This document shows, piece by piece, positions 36,653 to 45,155 of a stretch of DNA of 64,000 bases. Every line of letters begins with the position of its first letter. The first letter of the stretch is position 1. The translations under genes were made by a program, and so were the position numbers. Location: assembly GCA_964615335.1 (NCBI GenBank), contig CAZTMT010000003.1, positions 62,001-126,000 of the forward strand. The letters are read 5' to 3'. This DNA is from HR10 sp964615335. Its GTDB lineage: Bacteria > Acidobacteriota > Blastocatellia > HR10. Under the pieces are notes generated by a model. That model saw only the letters and a program-made list of their open reading frames with translations. It did no database searches and had not been told where the DNA came from.

Positions 36653-37105
36653 ATGAGGATTCGCGAATTCAAAACGGAGATGTGGTTGCCCGTCCCCCCG
36701 GAGGAGCTATTTCCTTTCTTTGCCGATGCCGGCAATCTCAATCTCATCACGCCGCCCTGGTTGCACTTTCGCATTGTAACACCGCTGCCCATCCAGATGC
36801 GGGTGGGCACAATCATCGATTACAAGTTACGTCTGCATGGGGTCCCTCTGCGTTGGCGAACAGTCATCAAGGAGTGGCAGCCTCCGCATCGCTTCGTAGA
36901 TGAGCAGGTGCATGGGCCATATCGGCAGTGGATTCACGAGCATGTGTTTGAGCCCTGCGACAGCGGGACGCTGGTCCGCGATGTGGTGCGATACGTGGTC
37001 CCTTTGGATTTTATCCTTCATCCGCTTTTTGTGCGTCGCGATATCGAAAAGATCTTTGCCTTCCGGCAGGGATCGTTACGCGCACGGTTTGGAGGCAAAA
37101 GATGA
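36653..37105 (+). CDS. SRPBCC-family ligand-binding protein
   Basis: A 150-residue START-like protein with the opening KTEMWLPVPPEELFPFFADAGNLNLITPPWL and the closing DVVRYVVPLDF. Similar proteins are often encoded with photolyase and TspO genes in bacteria and bind unknown hydrophobic ligands. It begins the accessory island operon and overlaps tspO by four bases. A GTG at 36650 is an alternative start. Codon use is less GC-biased than in the flanking core genes. Confidence 0.85.
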   Translation: MRIREFKTEMWLPVPPEELFPFFADAGNLNLITPPWLHFRIVTPLPIQMRVGTIIDYKLRLHGVPLRWRTVIKEWQPPHRFVDEQVHGPYRQWIHEHVFEPCDSGTLVRDVVRYVVPLDFILHPLFVRRDIEKIFAFRQGSLRARFGGKR

Positions 37106-37596
37106 GCATGACGCAGAGTCAAGCCGTATCGCTGCAACTGCGGTGGCTAGCGCTGCTTGGTTGGGTGGCACTGAGCTTCAGTGCGGCCTTGACGGGGAAT
37201 CTCTTTGGTCCCGGCGAATGGTATGAAGCATTGAACAAACCGTCGTGGACGCCACCCAATTGGGTGTTCGGGCCGGTCTGGACTACGCTCTACGTGATGA
37301 TGGCCGTGTCCGCCTGGCTGGTATGGCAGCAGGGCGGCTTCGTGCGCCAACGGAGAGCGTTGGCCTGGTATTTTATCCAACTCGCTTTGAACGCTGCGTG
37401 GACACCCATCTTTTTCGGGATGAGACGTCCGGACATCGCCTTCGCGGAAATCGTGCTCCTCTGGATCGCTGTTTCGATGACCGTGTTGGTGTTTCGCCGG
37501 GTGAGTCGTGTGGCCGCGGGGTTGCTGGCACCTTATCTGGCGTGGGTTGGCTTTGCTGCGGTGCTGAACTTTTCCATTTGGCGGTTGAATTCTTGA
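37102..37596 (+). CDS. tspO: TspO/MBR family membrane protein
   Basis: A 164-residue protein with five membrane helices. The family residues are clear: FGPGEWYEALNKPSWTPPNWVFGPVWTTLYVMMAVSAWLVW, then LNAAWTPIFFGMRRPD and the final NFSIWRLN. TspO proteins bind porphyrins and act in light or oxidative stress responses. It lies in the same operon as the SRPBCC gene (ATGA overlap) and upstream of the truncated NAD(P)-binding gene. Confidence 0.93.
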   Translation: MSMTQSQAVSLQLRWLALLGWVALSFSAALTGNLFGPGEWYEALNKPSWTPPNWVFGPVWTTLYVMMAVSAWLVWQQGGFVRQRRALAWYFIQLALNAAWTPIFFGMRRPDIAFAEIVLLWIAVSMTVLVFRRVSRVAAGLLAPYLAWVGFAAVLNFSIWRLNS

Positions 37597-37726
37597 GAAA
37601 AGCAGGCCACTGGGGCGATCGGTAGGCGAAATCCGTCACGCCCGGGGTCGGCCGATCCGGAAGTCGAAGGGCATGGACTTGGGATAGGCCGTTAGCTCGC
37701 GGACTTTCGGGCGGGGGACTAACCTG

Positions 37727-38491
37727 ATGTCGAAATCGGGGAGGATTCTGATCACCGGGGCGACGGGTTATGTCGGCGGGCGGCTGTGGCGCCGGCTCGA
37801 AGCGGAAGGATATGCACTGCGCTGCCTCGTCCGACAGCCGGAGAAGCTGGGGACACGGCTTGGGGAAACGACTGAGATCGTCAAGGGGGATGTACTTGAT
37901 GCCGAATCCCTCGAGTTTGCTCTGCAAGGGATCGAGTCAGCCTATTATCTCATCCACTCCATGGGCTCGGGAGGAGACTTCGAGGAACTGGATCGGATCG
38001 GCGCACGCCACTTCGCATATGCGGCACGTCGCGCGGGAGTGCGGCGCATTATCTACCTGGGCGGTCTGGGGCATGGGCAGGATCTCTCATCGCACTTGAG
38101 GAGCCGACACGAAGTTGGCCAGATACTCCGCGAATCCGGCGTGCTCGTTGTGGAACTGAGGGCGTCGATCGTGATCGGTTCGGGAAGTCTGTCATTCGAG
38201 TTGATCCGCGCGCTGGTTGAGCGCCTTCCGATCATGATCACGCCGCGCTGGGTGGAGGTTGAGGCGCAGCCCATCGCTGTGGACGACCTGATGGACTATC
38301 TCGTCGCGGCGCTTCATGTGCCCCTTACGGAGAGCCGAATATTCGAAATTGGTGGCGCTGATCGAGCGTCCTATGGGGATCTGATGCGCGAGTATGCCCG
38401 ACAACGTGGTCTGCGAAGGGTTGGTCACTATCGCATTGGCAACGATGGGGCAGTCGCAGGCTCAGGAAGTCTCGCTGCAAAGGTTAATTGA
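37727..38491 (+). pseudogene. NAD(P)H-binding epimerase-like gene, truncated at its 3' end
   Basis: The first 230 residues belong to the atypical SDR/NAD(P)H-binding family: RILITGATGYVGGRL, the segment AYYLIHSMGSGGDFEELDR and RRIIYLGGLG. Full-length relatives of this type carry a further long C-terminal domain (DUF2867-like), but homology stops near base 38416. After that the frame reads 24 unrelated residues that are an out-of-frame translation of the next gene's export signal. The gene is therefore cut by a junction and fused to foreign DNA, and its function is probably lost or altered. Confidence 0.75.
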
Positions 38492-39989
38492 TCGTGGCGA
38501 AGTCACCGATTTGCTTCATGGCTTTTCCATCCGTCTGCCGAAGAATTGGGCGGTTAGTGTGCTCGGCAACGCAATCCGAATTAACGACGAGCGTGCCCTT
38601 TGCTTCGCTGTCTTGCGGGTGGCTCGCTACGACGGCAACTTGCACCAAGTCGCTCAATCTTGGTGGGCGGAACGGCAAGCGATGATGGGTGGCTTCACGC
38701 AATCCCGCTTCGCCTTCCGCCAACTTTCTCAAGGCATCCTCATCGTCGGTGAAGGGCTCGGCTATCCTTTCGTCCTGCACCCGATGATGTCGGTCAACTT
38801 CGGGCTATTGGGGCAGAGGCCACCCAGCAACTACCGGGAAGTCACCGCCATCCTGCCCGGCAAAGCGACAGCGCTGGTCGTCACCTTTCTTTTCCCCGCA
38901 GGCACGGAAAAGGCGAAATTGGACGAGATGATGAGCATCGTCAAAAGTTTCCGCTTCCTCCCGCCCGAAAAGATGGTCCGCTGGCGACAGGAAACCATCT
39001 ACGACCCCGAAGTCGGCATGGAAGCGGGTTGGCTCCATGTGCCCGAAGGTTTTGAGTATCGGGGCGCCATCATCCGACAAGGCACAAAGCGTGTCCCCGC
39101 CTTTATCATTCGCAAGGGCGACTTGATGATGCGCCTTGACAACATTGACTTGCAAAGCGCCGCCCTTCAAACGGGCTTTGGTGGCAACGCCATGACTTTG
39201 CTGACCATCAACGGTCAAAGTTCGCAACAACCCCAACCCATTTTCCTTCAGTCTGCCAAAGATGTGGCTCGGCTTCTTCTGGGCATCTGGCAGGCGGAAA
39301 CGGGAGAGCAGTGGGAACTCAAGGAAAGCCTTGAGTTGCCCAAATCGGAAATGGAGAGGTTGATGGAGCAGCAAATGCAGCAGCAATTGGCTCAAGGGGC
39401 ATTAGTCTTTCGGCGAGCCGTTCAAGGCGGGCTTATCAAACTTGCTATCAGCGCGGAAAGTGGACGGTTAGTGCGCCAAGCCTTCATCACTGGTTCGTTG
39501 CTTGTCAGCCAACAACCTGATCCCATCGCTGCCTCCCAGGATTGCCAACTGGGCATCAGCGTGCGGATGGTTCAGTTTCCCAGAGACCGTGCCGAAGAAG
39601 CGAACGGCGTCTTTGCGGGCATCAGTAACAGCCTCCAATTCAGTCCCCGACACGCTCTTTCGGCTTTGGAACGGTTCACGCAAGAGAACCGAGAACTCAA
39701 TCGCATGGTGCTGCAGATGTTGAACGAAGAGCGGGAATTCAACAGCCGAATGGCGAGGGCATGGACGAACGCTCTCAGCGATCAGACCTATGTCAAAGAC
39801 CCCGAGACGGGCGAAATCTTTCGCGTGCATAAGCGGGTCTGGGAGACGGGCGAATTCTGGCGCGACCCCATTTGGGGCGACATCCTCGGTGGCGTGGAAA
39901 GGGGGAGCGAACTGGAAAGGTTGCTGAGGCAGAAGGGATGGCGTCTCCTACAACAGTCGCTGGAAGGCTTCCCTGAGCAGGGGCGATAG
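38394..39989 (+). CDS. Putative exported protein of foreign composition, 5' end missing
   Basis: The open frame is 531 residues, but only residues from about 10 on look native: LVTIALATMGQSQAQEVSLQ resembles the end of a signal peptide whose start was lost at the junction near 38416. The body is rich in Gln, Phe and Leu, with no family that I can name; AILPGKATALVVTFLFPAG and DPETGEIFRVHKRVWETGEFW may be conserved. GC content is near 53 % and codon choice (caa, ttg, gaa, ggc) is unlike its neighbours. It is either a transferred fragment or an assembly join. An ATG at 38394 comes from the host side. Confidence 0.6.
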   Translation: MPDNVVCEGLVTIALATMGQSQAQEVSLQRLIDRGEVTDLLHGFSIRLPKNWAVSVLGNAIRINDERALCFAVLRVARYDGNLHQVAQSWWAERQAMMGGFTQSRFAFRQLSQGILIVGEGLGYPFVLHPMMSVNFGLLGQRPPSNYREVTAILPGKATALVVTFLFPAGTEKAKLDEMMSIVKSFRFLPPEKMVRWRQETIYDPEVGMEAGWLHVPEGFEYRGAIIRQGTKRVPAFIIRKGDLMMRLDNIDLQSAALQTGFGGNAMTLLTINGQSSQQPQPIFLQSAKDVARLLLGIWQAETGEQWELKESLELPKSEMERLMEQQMQQQLAQGALVFRRAVQGGLIKLAISAESGRLVRQAFITGSLLVSQQPDPIAASQDCQLGISVRMVQFPRDRAEEANGVFAGISNSLQFSPRHALSALERFTQENRELNRMVLQMLNEEREFNSRMARAWTNALSDQTYVKDPETGEIFRVHKRVWETGEFWRDPIWGDILGGVERGSELERLLRQKGWRLLQQSLEGFPEQGR

Positions 39990-39992
39990 TAA

Positions 39993-40198
39993 GAGACACG
40001 GGACAAGGGAGCACGGGCAAGGAAACAAAGGAGAGTAGTGCTCAACTTGTGACCGAAAAGCTGCGGGCTGTAGACGACGGCGAACTATCGGGTGACGGCT
40101 TCATGGGCATGAGGAACCTCTCGCTTCAAAAATCGTTCCCTCTCCGGTCTACTCGCCTGCGGACTCATCCGCAACGTCTGAACCTCAGCTCGAAGCGG
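39993..40198. other. Spacer at the right edge of the foreign segment
   Basis: About 200 bases without a credible gene. Composition returns from the purine-rich foreign type (near 39990-40040) to the host type by about 40190. The right junction lies somewhere here, but no repeat or IS end marks it. Confidence 0.4.
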
Positions 40199-40228
40199 TT
40201 GACAGTCTCTCGAAGGCGCCCCTATACT
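40199..40228 (+). promoter_or_regulatory. Sigma-70 promoter of rpsT
   Basis: A consensus TTGACA (40199-40204), 18 bases and TATACT (40223-40228). The transcript would start near 40235 with a 54-base leader before the rpsT ATG. It marks the return to core chromosome. Confidence 0.7.
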
Positions 40229-40288
40229 TGATCTCCTTTTGAGGGGGTGAGACGGCACCAGGAGAGTTTGAGGGAGAAGAATGAGGAT

Positions 40289-40567
40289 ATGCCGCGCACG
40301 AAATCGGCCATCAAGCAATGGCGAAAGAGTCTGAAACGGCGAGAGATCAATCGGCGGAATCTCTCGCGCCTGCGCACCTCGATCAAGAAGCTGCGCCGGG
40401 CCATTCAGGCGGGCGATGCGTCGCTGGCCCAGCAGCTTTTGCCGCAGACGATCTCGATCATTGATAAGTCCATTCAGAAGGGGGTCATCCATCGAAACGC
40501 CGCAGCCCGATACAAATCGCGTCTGACGATTCTGGTCAATCAGCTTGTGGCTTCCTCTGGCGCGTGA
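40289..40567 (+). CDS. rpsT: 30S ribosomal protein S20
   Basis: A 92-residue, strongly basic helical protein that binds 16S rRNA early in 30S assembly. The start MPRTKSAIKQWRKSLKRREINR and the conserved KGVIHRNAAARYKSRL identify S20. The gene stops 29 bases before the PGK-like fusion gene, so the two may share a transcript. Confidence 0.95.
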   Translation: MPRTKSAIKQWRKSLKRREINRRNLSRLRTSIKKLRRAIQAGDASLAQQLLPQTISIIDKSIQKGVIHRNAAARYKSRLTILVNQLVASSGA

Positions 40568-40596
40568 GGGTGTCCTTCGGATTGGGAGAAGCGTCT

Positions 40597-42360
40597 ATGG
40601 AGAAACTCACGATCCGTCAGCTTCGGGAGTCACTCTCGGGACGGCGCGTCTTCGTGCGCCTGGATGGAGATGTTCCCCGGAGGGGGGATGCGGGGGAGAT
40701 CGCCGATGATTTCCTGTTGCAGCAGTCGGCGCCCACCCTTCGGTTTCTCGTCGAAGCGGGAGCGCGCGTGGTGATCGGCACGCACTGGGGGCAGCCGGAG
40801 GGGAAGATCGTGGACGCCTGGCGCGTGGATCCGCTCGCCGAGCGCCTGAGCCATTACGTGGGGCGACCCATCCGGAAGGTCAACGCGTGCGTGGGGCGTG
40901 ACGTCGAGCGCGCGGTGGAACAGATGCAGCCGGGTGAGATCCTGATGCTGGAGAATCTCCGGTTTCATGCCGGGGAGGATCTGGACGACGCCGCCTTCGC
41001 GCGTCAGTTGGCCGATCTGGCCGACATCTATTGCAATGATGCCTTCGGCATAGCCCATCGGGGGCAGGCCTCGACAGTGGGAATCACCCGCTATGTGGCG
41101 CCGGCGGCAGCCGGGTTGCTGATGGAGCGCGAGCTGCTGATGCTGGAGGCTGTCCTGACGAATCCGCAGAAGCCTTTTCTGGCTGTCGTCGCGGGAGCCC
41201 GCTTGCCGGAGAAGCTGCCGGTGCTGGAGAATCTCCTGCCGCGCGTGGATCGCCTGTTCATCGGAGGGGCTCTCTGCTTTACCTTCCTCAAGGCGCAAGG
41301 GTACGAGGTTGGGCATTCTCCGGTGGATTCGGCTTTCCTTCGGCTCGCTGAAGATTTTCTCAAGCGGGCGGAGCAGGCGCTCGGGAGTCGAGGGGAAATT
41401 TATCCAACCGGACTCGTCTTCCCCTCCGATTTCGTCGTTGTGGAAGCCGAGGCTCTGGAACGCGCGCGCGGGGATGCGGAGCGAATCGCGGCTCTTCCGC
41501 GTCAGGTGGTCATCGCCTCGGAGATCCCTGCCAATGCGGTCGCCCTGGACATCGGGCCCATGACGATCAGCCATCTGGTCGAACTCTTCGATTGGGCGCG
41601 CACGATCTTCTGGAATGGGCCGCTCGGGAAGTGGGAATGGGCACCTTTCGCTGAGGGGACGCGCGCGCTGGCTCGCTATGTGGCCGAGCGGGTTCCCTCC
41701 GAGCGAAAGGACATCATCGTCTGCGGGGACAGTCTGACGCAGGCCGTGCGGGGGTTCGGGTTGCCGGTCGAGCGCATTCGGCATCTGAGCGCGGGGGGCG
41801 AGTCGGCATTGCGGTATCTGGCCGGACTGCCCCTGCCTGCGGTGGTGGCCTTGAGCGATCGCGAGCAGCCGGTGCGCTCGGCGCATCCGCGGCGCATCCT
41901 CATCCCGGTGGATGGCTCGCCCAACGCGCGCCTGGCCGTACAGCGCGTCGGCTCGCTGCTGGATGCGGCACAGGCGGAGATCACGCTGCTTTATGTCGCG
42001 CCGCTCTCTCGGATTGACCGGAGCAGCTACGTCAGTCCCGAGCGCGAGGCCGAGTGGCGAGCGGCCCATCAGTTGGAAGCCGAGCGCATCTTCGCAGAAG
42101 CCAATGCCGAACTGGCGCGCCAGGGGTTGATCTCTCATCGCCAGCTCATGGTCATGGGAGACCCGGCCGAGGAGATCCTGAAGCTCGCCGATCAGATCCG
42201 CGCCGATCTCATCGTCATGGGAGCGCGCGGGCGAAGCGGAATCTTCCGCTTCCTCCTGGGGGGTGTCAGCCGCAAGGTCCTCGATCACGCGAAGTGCCCT
42301 GTTTTGCTCGTGCGCGTGCCCGATGAGGAGCTGGTGAAGGCGGGGATGATGGAGACGTGA
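40597..42360 (+). CDS. Degenerate phosphoglycerate kinase fused to a universal stress protein domain
   Basis: A 587-residue fusion. Residues 1-420 follow the PGK fold along the whole length: MLENLRFHAGEDLD, NDAFGIAHRGQASTVG, FIGGALCFTFLKAQG and FWNGPLGKWEWAPFAEGT. Key PGK positions differ: the usual VDFNVP is RLDGDVP (21-27), SHLGRP is THWGQP (62-67), the GGAKVxDK lysine is Arg (AGARLPEK, 199-206), and the 3' nucleotide loop TGGGA is SAGGES. Residues about 430-583 form a UspA domain with ILIPVDGSPNA and the nucleotide motif GARGRSGIFRFLLGG. Catalysis as a normal PGK is doubtful; a sensory or regulatory role is possible. GGGAGAAG precedes the ATG. Confidence 0.88.
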   Translation: MEKLTIRQLRESLSGRRVFVRLDGDVPRRGDAGEIADDFLLQQSAPTLRFLVEAGARVVIGTHWGQPEGKIVDAWRVDPLAERLSHYVGRPIRKVNACVGRDVERAVEQMQPGEILMLENLRFHAGEDLDDAAFARQLADLADIYCNDAFGIAHRGQASTVGITRYVAPAAAGLLMERELLMLEAVLTNPQKPFLAVVAGARLPEKLPVLENLLPRVDRLFIGGALCFTFLKAQGYEVGHSPVDSAFLRLAEDFLKRAEQALGSRGEIYPTGLVFPSDFVVVEAEALERARGDAERIAALPRQVVIASEIPANAVALDIGPMTISHLVELFDWARTIFWNGPLGKWEWAPFAEGTRALARYVAERVPSERKDIIVCGDSLTQAVRGFGLPVERIRHLSAGGESALRYLAGLPLPAVVALSDREQPVRSAHPRRILIPVDGSPNARLAVQRVGSLLDAAQAEITLLYVAPLSRIDRSSYVSPEREAEWRAAHQLEAERIFAEANAELARQGLISHRQLMVMGDPAEEILKLADQIRADLIVMGARGRSGIFRFLLGGVSRKVLDHAKCPVLLVRVPDEELVKAGMMET

Positions 42361-42362
42361 AT

Positions 42363-43421
42363 TCAGCGGGCGGGGAGGACACGAATTCTCCCTTCGGCGC
42401 CTGCTGTGATCTCTCCGATGAGAGCGACGGCGAGCGCACCGTTCTCCCGAAGCGCCTCGGCGAGCGCGTCGGCTTTCTCCGGAGCGACAGCGATCAAAAC
42501 GCCTCCCGAAGTCTGAGCATCGCAGAGAATGAGCTGAGCCTCTTCGGAGATCTCCGAATCCCACTGGACGAAAGCCTGAGCATACGCGTGATTGGCGAGC
42601 GTGCCTCCGGGCACGATGCGTTCGGCGACCAGCTCCCACGCCGCTTCGAGCACGGGAATGTGCGCGAGCCAGAGCGTCGCGCTCACGCCGCTGGCCTGAA
42701 GCAAGTTCCGGAGATGGCCGAGCAGCCCGTAGCCGGTGACGTCCGTAGCCGCGTGCACGCCGATCTGTCGCATGGCGCGCGCCGCCGGCCGGTTCAAGGT
42801 CGTCATGACGCGTGTGGCTTCCGCTTGGACTTCGGGGGAGACGCGCTCGCGCTTGATGCCTGTGGTGATGATCCCCAGGCCGAGCGGCTTGGTGAGAAAC
42901 AGAAGATCGCCCGGACGAGCCCCCGAATTCGGGATGATCTCTTCCGGACGCGCGATGCCCAGAGCGGCCAGACCGTATTTCGGTTCGAGATCGTCCACCG
43001 TATGCCCGCCCAGAATCACGACACCGGCCTCGCGCGCTTTGTCGGCCCCCCCGCGCAGGATCTCCGCCAGAAGCTGAAGCGGGAGCTTCTTGGCGGGGAA
43101 GCCGACCAGATTCAAGGCCACCAGCGGCTCGACCCCCTTGGCGTAGAGATCGCTGAGCGCATTGGCCACGGCGATCTGTCCGAAGGCATACGGATCGTCC
43201 ACGACGGGAGTGAAGAAGTCCGTCGTCAAAACCAGAGCCATCTCTTCAGTGAGCACGTAGACGCCCACATCATCGGAAGCCAGCGCTCCGATCATCACGC
43301 GCGGATCATCTACGGGGGCCAGGGTCGTGAGAACCTCGACGAGGTCCTTTTGACTCAGCTTGCACGCTCAACCGGCCCCGTGGCTCCATTGCGTCAGACG
43401 AATGCGTTCGGTCTCAGCCAT
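42363..43421 (-). CDS. selD: Selenophosphate synthase with in-frame UGA selenocysteine
   Basis: This 352-residue enzyme makes selenophosphate from selenide and ATP. The gene starts at the ATG at 43421 behind a perfect AGGAGGTGAT. It reads IRLTQWSHGAG, then TGA (43368-43370), then ACKLSQKDL and on through the known SelD sequence (DDVGVYVLTEEMALVLTTDFF, GGHTVDDLEPKYGLAALG). The UGA falls exactly at the active-site Cys/Sec position of SelD, so it encodes selenocysteine (residue 18). A simple ORF call would start at 43298 and miss the N-terminus, including the catalytic site. Host genes for Sec insertion (selA, selB, tRNA-Sec) must lie elsewhere. Confidence 0.92.
43326..43366 (-). promoter_or_regulatory. 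SECIS-like hairpin following the selD UGA
   Basis: Just after the UGA the mRNA can form an eight-pair stem AGGACCUC/GAGGUUCU with a GUC loop (43330-43348), whose G and U match the bacterial SECIS apical requirement. A lower stem CGUG/CACG (43363-43366 with 43326-43329) brackets it. The loop begins 27 bases after the UGA, within the range accepted for bacterial SelB-binding elements. Confidence 0.65.
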
Positions 43422-43490
43422 ATCACCTCCTGAAAGGGTTCATGCTACGGCATCTCAGAGGGAGCCGTCAATGCGCGGCACGGAGGAAGA

Positions 43491-44261
43491 TCACTGAGGA
43501 CATCGCTTCAGAGCGGAAGCGTAGCGTCCAAGCCATTCGTTCATGCGAATGCGGAGCAGGTCGAGCGCCATGCGCCCGGCATCGCGCCACAGGCGGACTT
43601 TCGTCCCTTCGGCGTGAGACCACAGGACGGGCGTCTCGCGGAGACGCAGGCCGCGCTTTCGCGCCAGGTAGAGGATCTCGACATCGAACCCGAAGCCGTG
43701 CAGGCGCTGACATTGAAAGATGGGGAGCAGAAGCGCGCGCCGATAGGCTTTGAAGCCACATTGCGTGTCGGCGAAAGGAAGGCCGAGGATCTTTCGGACC
43801 AGCAGGTTGAAGAGCCGCCCCGCCCACTGACGCGGTCGCGATTGCGGTCTTCGGATGAAGCGGCGGTCCAGAGCGCGCGAACCGAAAGCCACGTCCGCTC
43901 CCTCTTCTTCCAGCAGGCGAAGAAGGCGCGCCGCCTCCGTGATCGGAGCCGAGAGGTCGGCATCGGTGAACAGGACGATCTCCCCTCGGGCGGTGAGAAA
44001 GCCGCGCCGGACGCTGTAGCCCTTTCCGAAGTTGCGCTCGTTCTGCAGCAGGCGCATGCTCACGCGCGGGCTCTGCCAAAGCCGCATGAAATCCCGAACG
44101 ATCTCTGCCGTCCTGTCGCGGGAGCCGTCGTCCACGACGATCACTTCGCTTCGGAAGGACTGCTCTTCCAGATACCGCACGACCTCTCGGAGCGAGCGCT
44201 CGATTCGCCCGGCTTCGTCGAAGGCCGGGATGATGACCGAGAGATAAAGCCCCTGCTCCAT
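43491..44261 (-). CDS. GT2-family glycosyltransferase (dolichyl-phosphate glucosyltransferase-like)
   Basis: A 256-residue GT-A enzyme: LSVIIPAFDEAGRIERSL, EVIVVDDGSRDRT, NFGKGYSVRRGFLTARGEIVLFTDADLSAP (metal-binding DAD) and DTQCGFKAYRR. It resembles ALG5/DPM1-type enzymes that glycosylate polyprenyl phosphate. There is no C-terminal membrane domain. ATG 44261 or GTG 44267 may be the start. It is upstream of selD on the same strand, but the 69-base gap and perfect selD site suggest separate control. Confidence 0.9.
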   Translation of the reverse strand: MEQGLYLSVIIPAFDEAGRIERSLREVVRYLEEQSFRSEVIVVDDGSRDRTAEIVRDFMRLWQSPRVSMRLLQNERNFGKGYSVRRGFLTARGEIVLFTDADLSAPITEAARLLRLLEEEGADVAFGSRALDRRFIRRPQSRPRQWAGRLFNLLVRKILGLPFADTQCGFKAYRRALLLPIFQCQRLHGFGFDVEILYLARKRGLRLRETPVLWSHAEGTKVRLWRDAGRMALDLLRIRMNEWLGRYASALKRCPQ

Positions 44262-44540
44262 CCCCACGCAGACCGAGTATGACGCAGGCCCGCTTCCCGA
44301 TCAAGCGAGCGAGGCCGGGGCAGAGAAGGGCACAGTCCTCCTGATGAGTTTGTGACTGCTCCTGTCGGGTCTGGCGGCGCGGAAGCAGCTGTCGCTGCCT
44401 CGGGCTTTTTGCCCCCCTCACCGCAGGCCTTGAGATCGCCAGAGCCATCCGGAGGCTTCGCCGTGAGTTCTGGAAAAATCCCCTCAAAGCTCGTACTCCC
44501 TGTGCCCGGGTTCCTGGCGCTGGAGCAAGAGGCGTCCCAC

Positions 44541-44969
44541 CTAAATCTTTTGACCCGACAGCCGTTCGATGACAAATCGCGCGTTCTCAAAGCCCTCTTT
44601 GATCATCTGCACGCCCAGCCCCCCACGGTAGTATCCCAATATGTGGAGATTTTCATACGCGGTGTTGAATGCGGCCAGTACCTTCCCATCGCGAGCGGAG
44701 AATTTCTTCAACGCCTTTTGATATTCGGCCACGGAAGTGGGCAGCGCGTCCGGGCTGACGCCGTTTTCGATCAGAAAGCCATCTATAGCTTTCAGCATGG
44801 TGAGATAGGCCACTCCGGCGGATTCCTGGACATGTTTCGAATCCAGGTAGCGGTTGTGCTCTATTTTCGCTCGGCTCAAAATCGCCCGGGCGTTTTTGTA
44901 AAACCGCACCGCTTCCTTGAAGTAAGCGGCGGCGGAAGAAGCCCGGGGATGGGTCTTGTTTCTCCTCAT
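44541..44969 (-). CDS. DUF5618-like helical protein
   Basis: A 142-residue all-helical protein (AAAYFKEAVRFYKNARAIL, KHVQESAGVAYLTMLKAIDGFL, YENLHILGYYRGGLGVQMIKEGFENAR). It resembles DUF5618, a small family of unknown function with a HEPN-like feel, which I recall mainly from Bacteroidetes. GC content is clearly lower than in neighbours, so recent transfer is likely. No toxin-antitoxin partner is visible beside it. Confidence 0.65.
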   Translation of the reverse strand: MRRNKTHPRASSAAAYFKEAVRFYKNARAILSRAKIEHNRYLDSKHVQESAGVAYLTMLKAIDGFLIENGVSPDALPTSVAEYQKALKKFSARDGKVLAAFNTAYENLHILGYYRGGLGVQMIKEGFENARFVIERLSGQKI

Positions 44970-45099
44970 AGATTCGGCCTCCGGAGAAGAACATGTTGGA
45001 TCAGTTCCGGCCAGCGGTCAAGTAGCCTCATGGCAGCTCACCCGGGTGCGCATGGGGGCATGCGGCGATGTTTCGGTCGGTGGTCTCTCAAGGGGCGCT

Positions 45100-45129
45100 T
45101 TGACTCCCGGAGGTCTCGTTTGTTATAGT
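45100..45129 (+). promoter_or_regulatory. Sigma-70 promoter of the ROK kinase-lepA unit
   Basis: TTGACT (45100-45105), 18 bases and TATAGT (45124-45129). The start near 45136 gives a 20-base leader with GGGAGAGGG before the ATG at 45156. Confidence 0.65.
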
Positions 45130-45155
45130 CTCGAAAACCAAAGCGGGAGAGGGCT

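Noticed and set aside
40630..42639. Minus-strand open frame of 669 residues
   Set aside because: Antisense shadow of the PGK-USP gene, extending into selD.
43368..43370. TGA as a frameshift or pseudogene stop in selD
   Set aside because: The frame continues unchanged on both sides, the codon is at the catalytic position and a SECIS-like hairpin follows.
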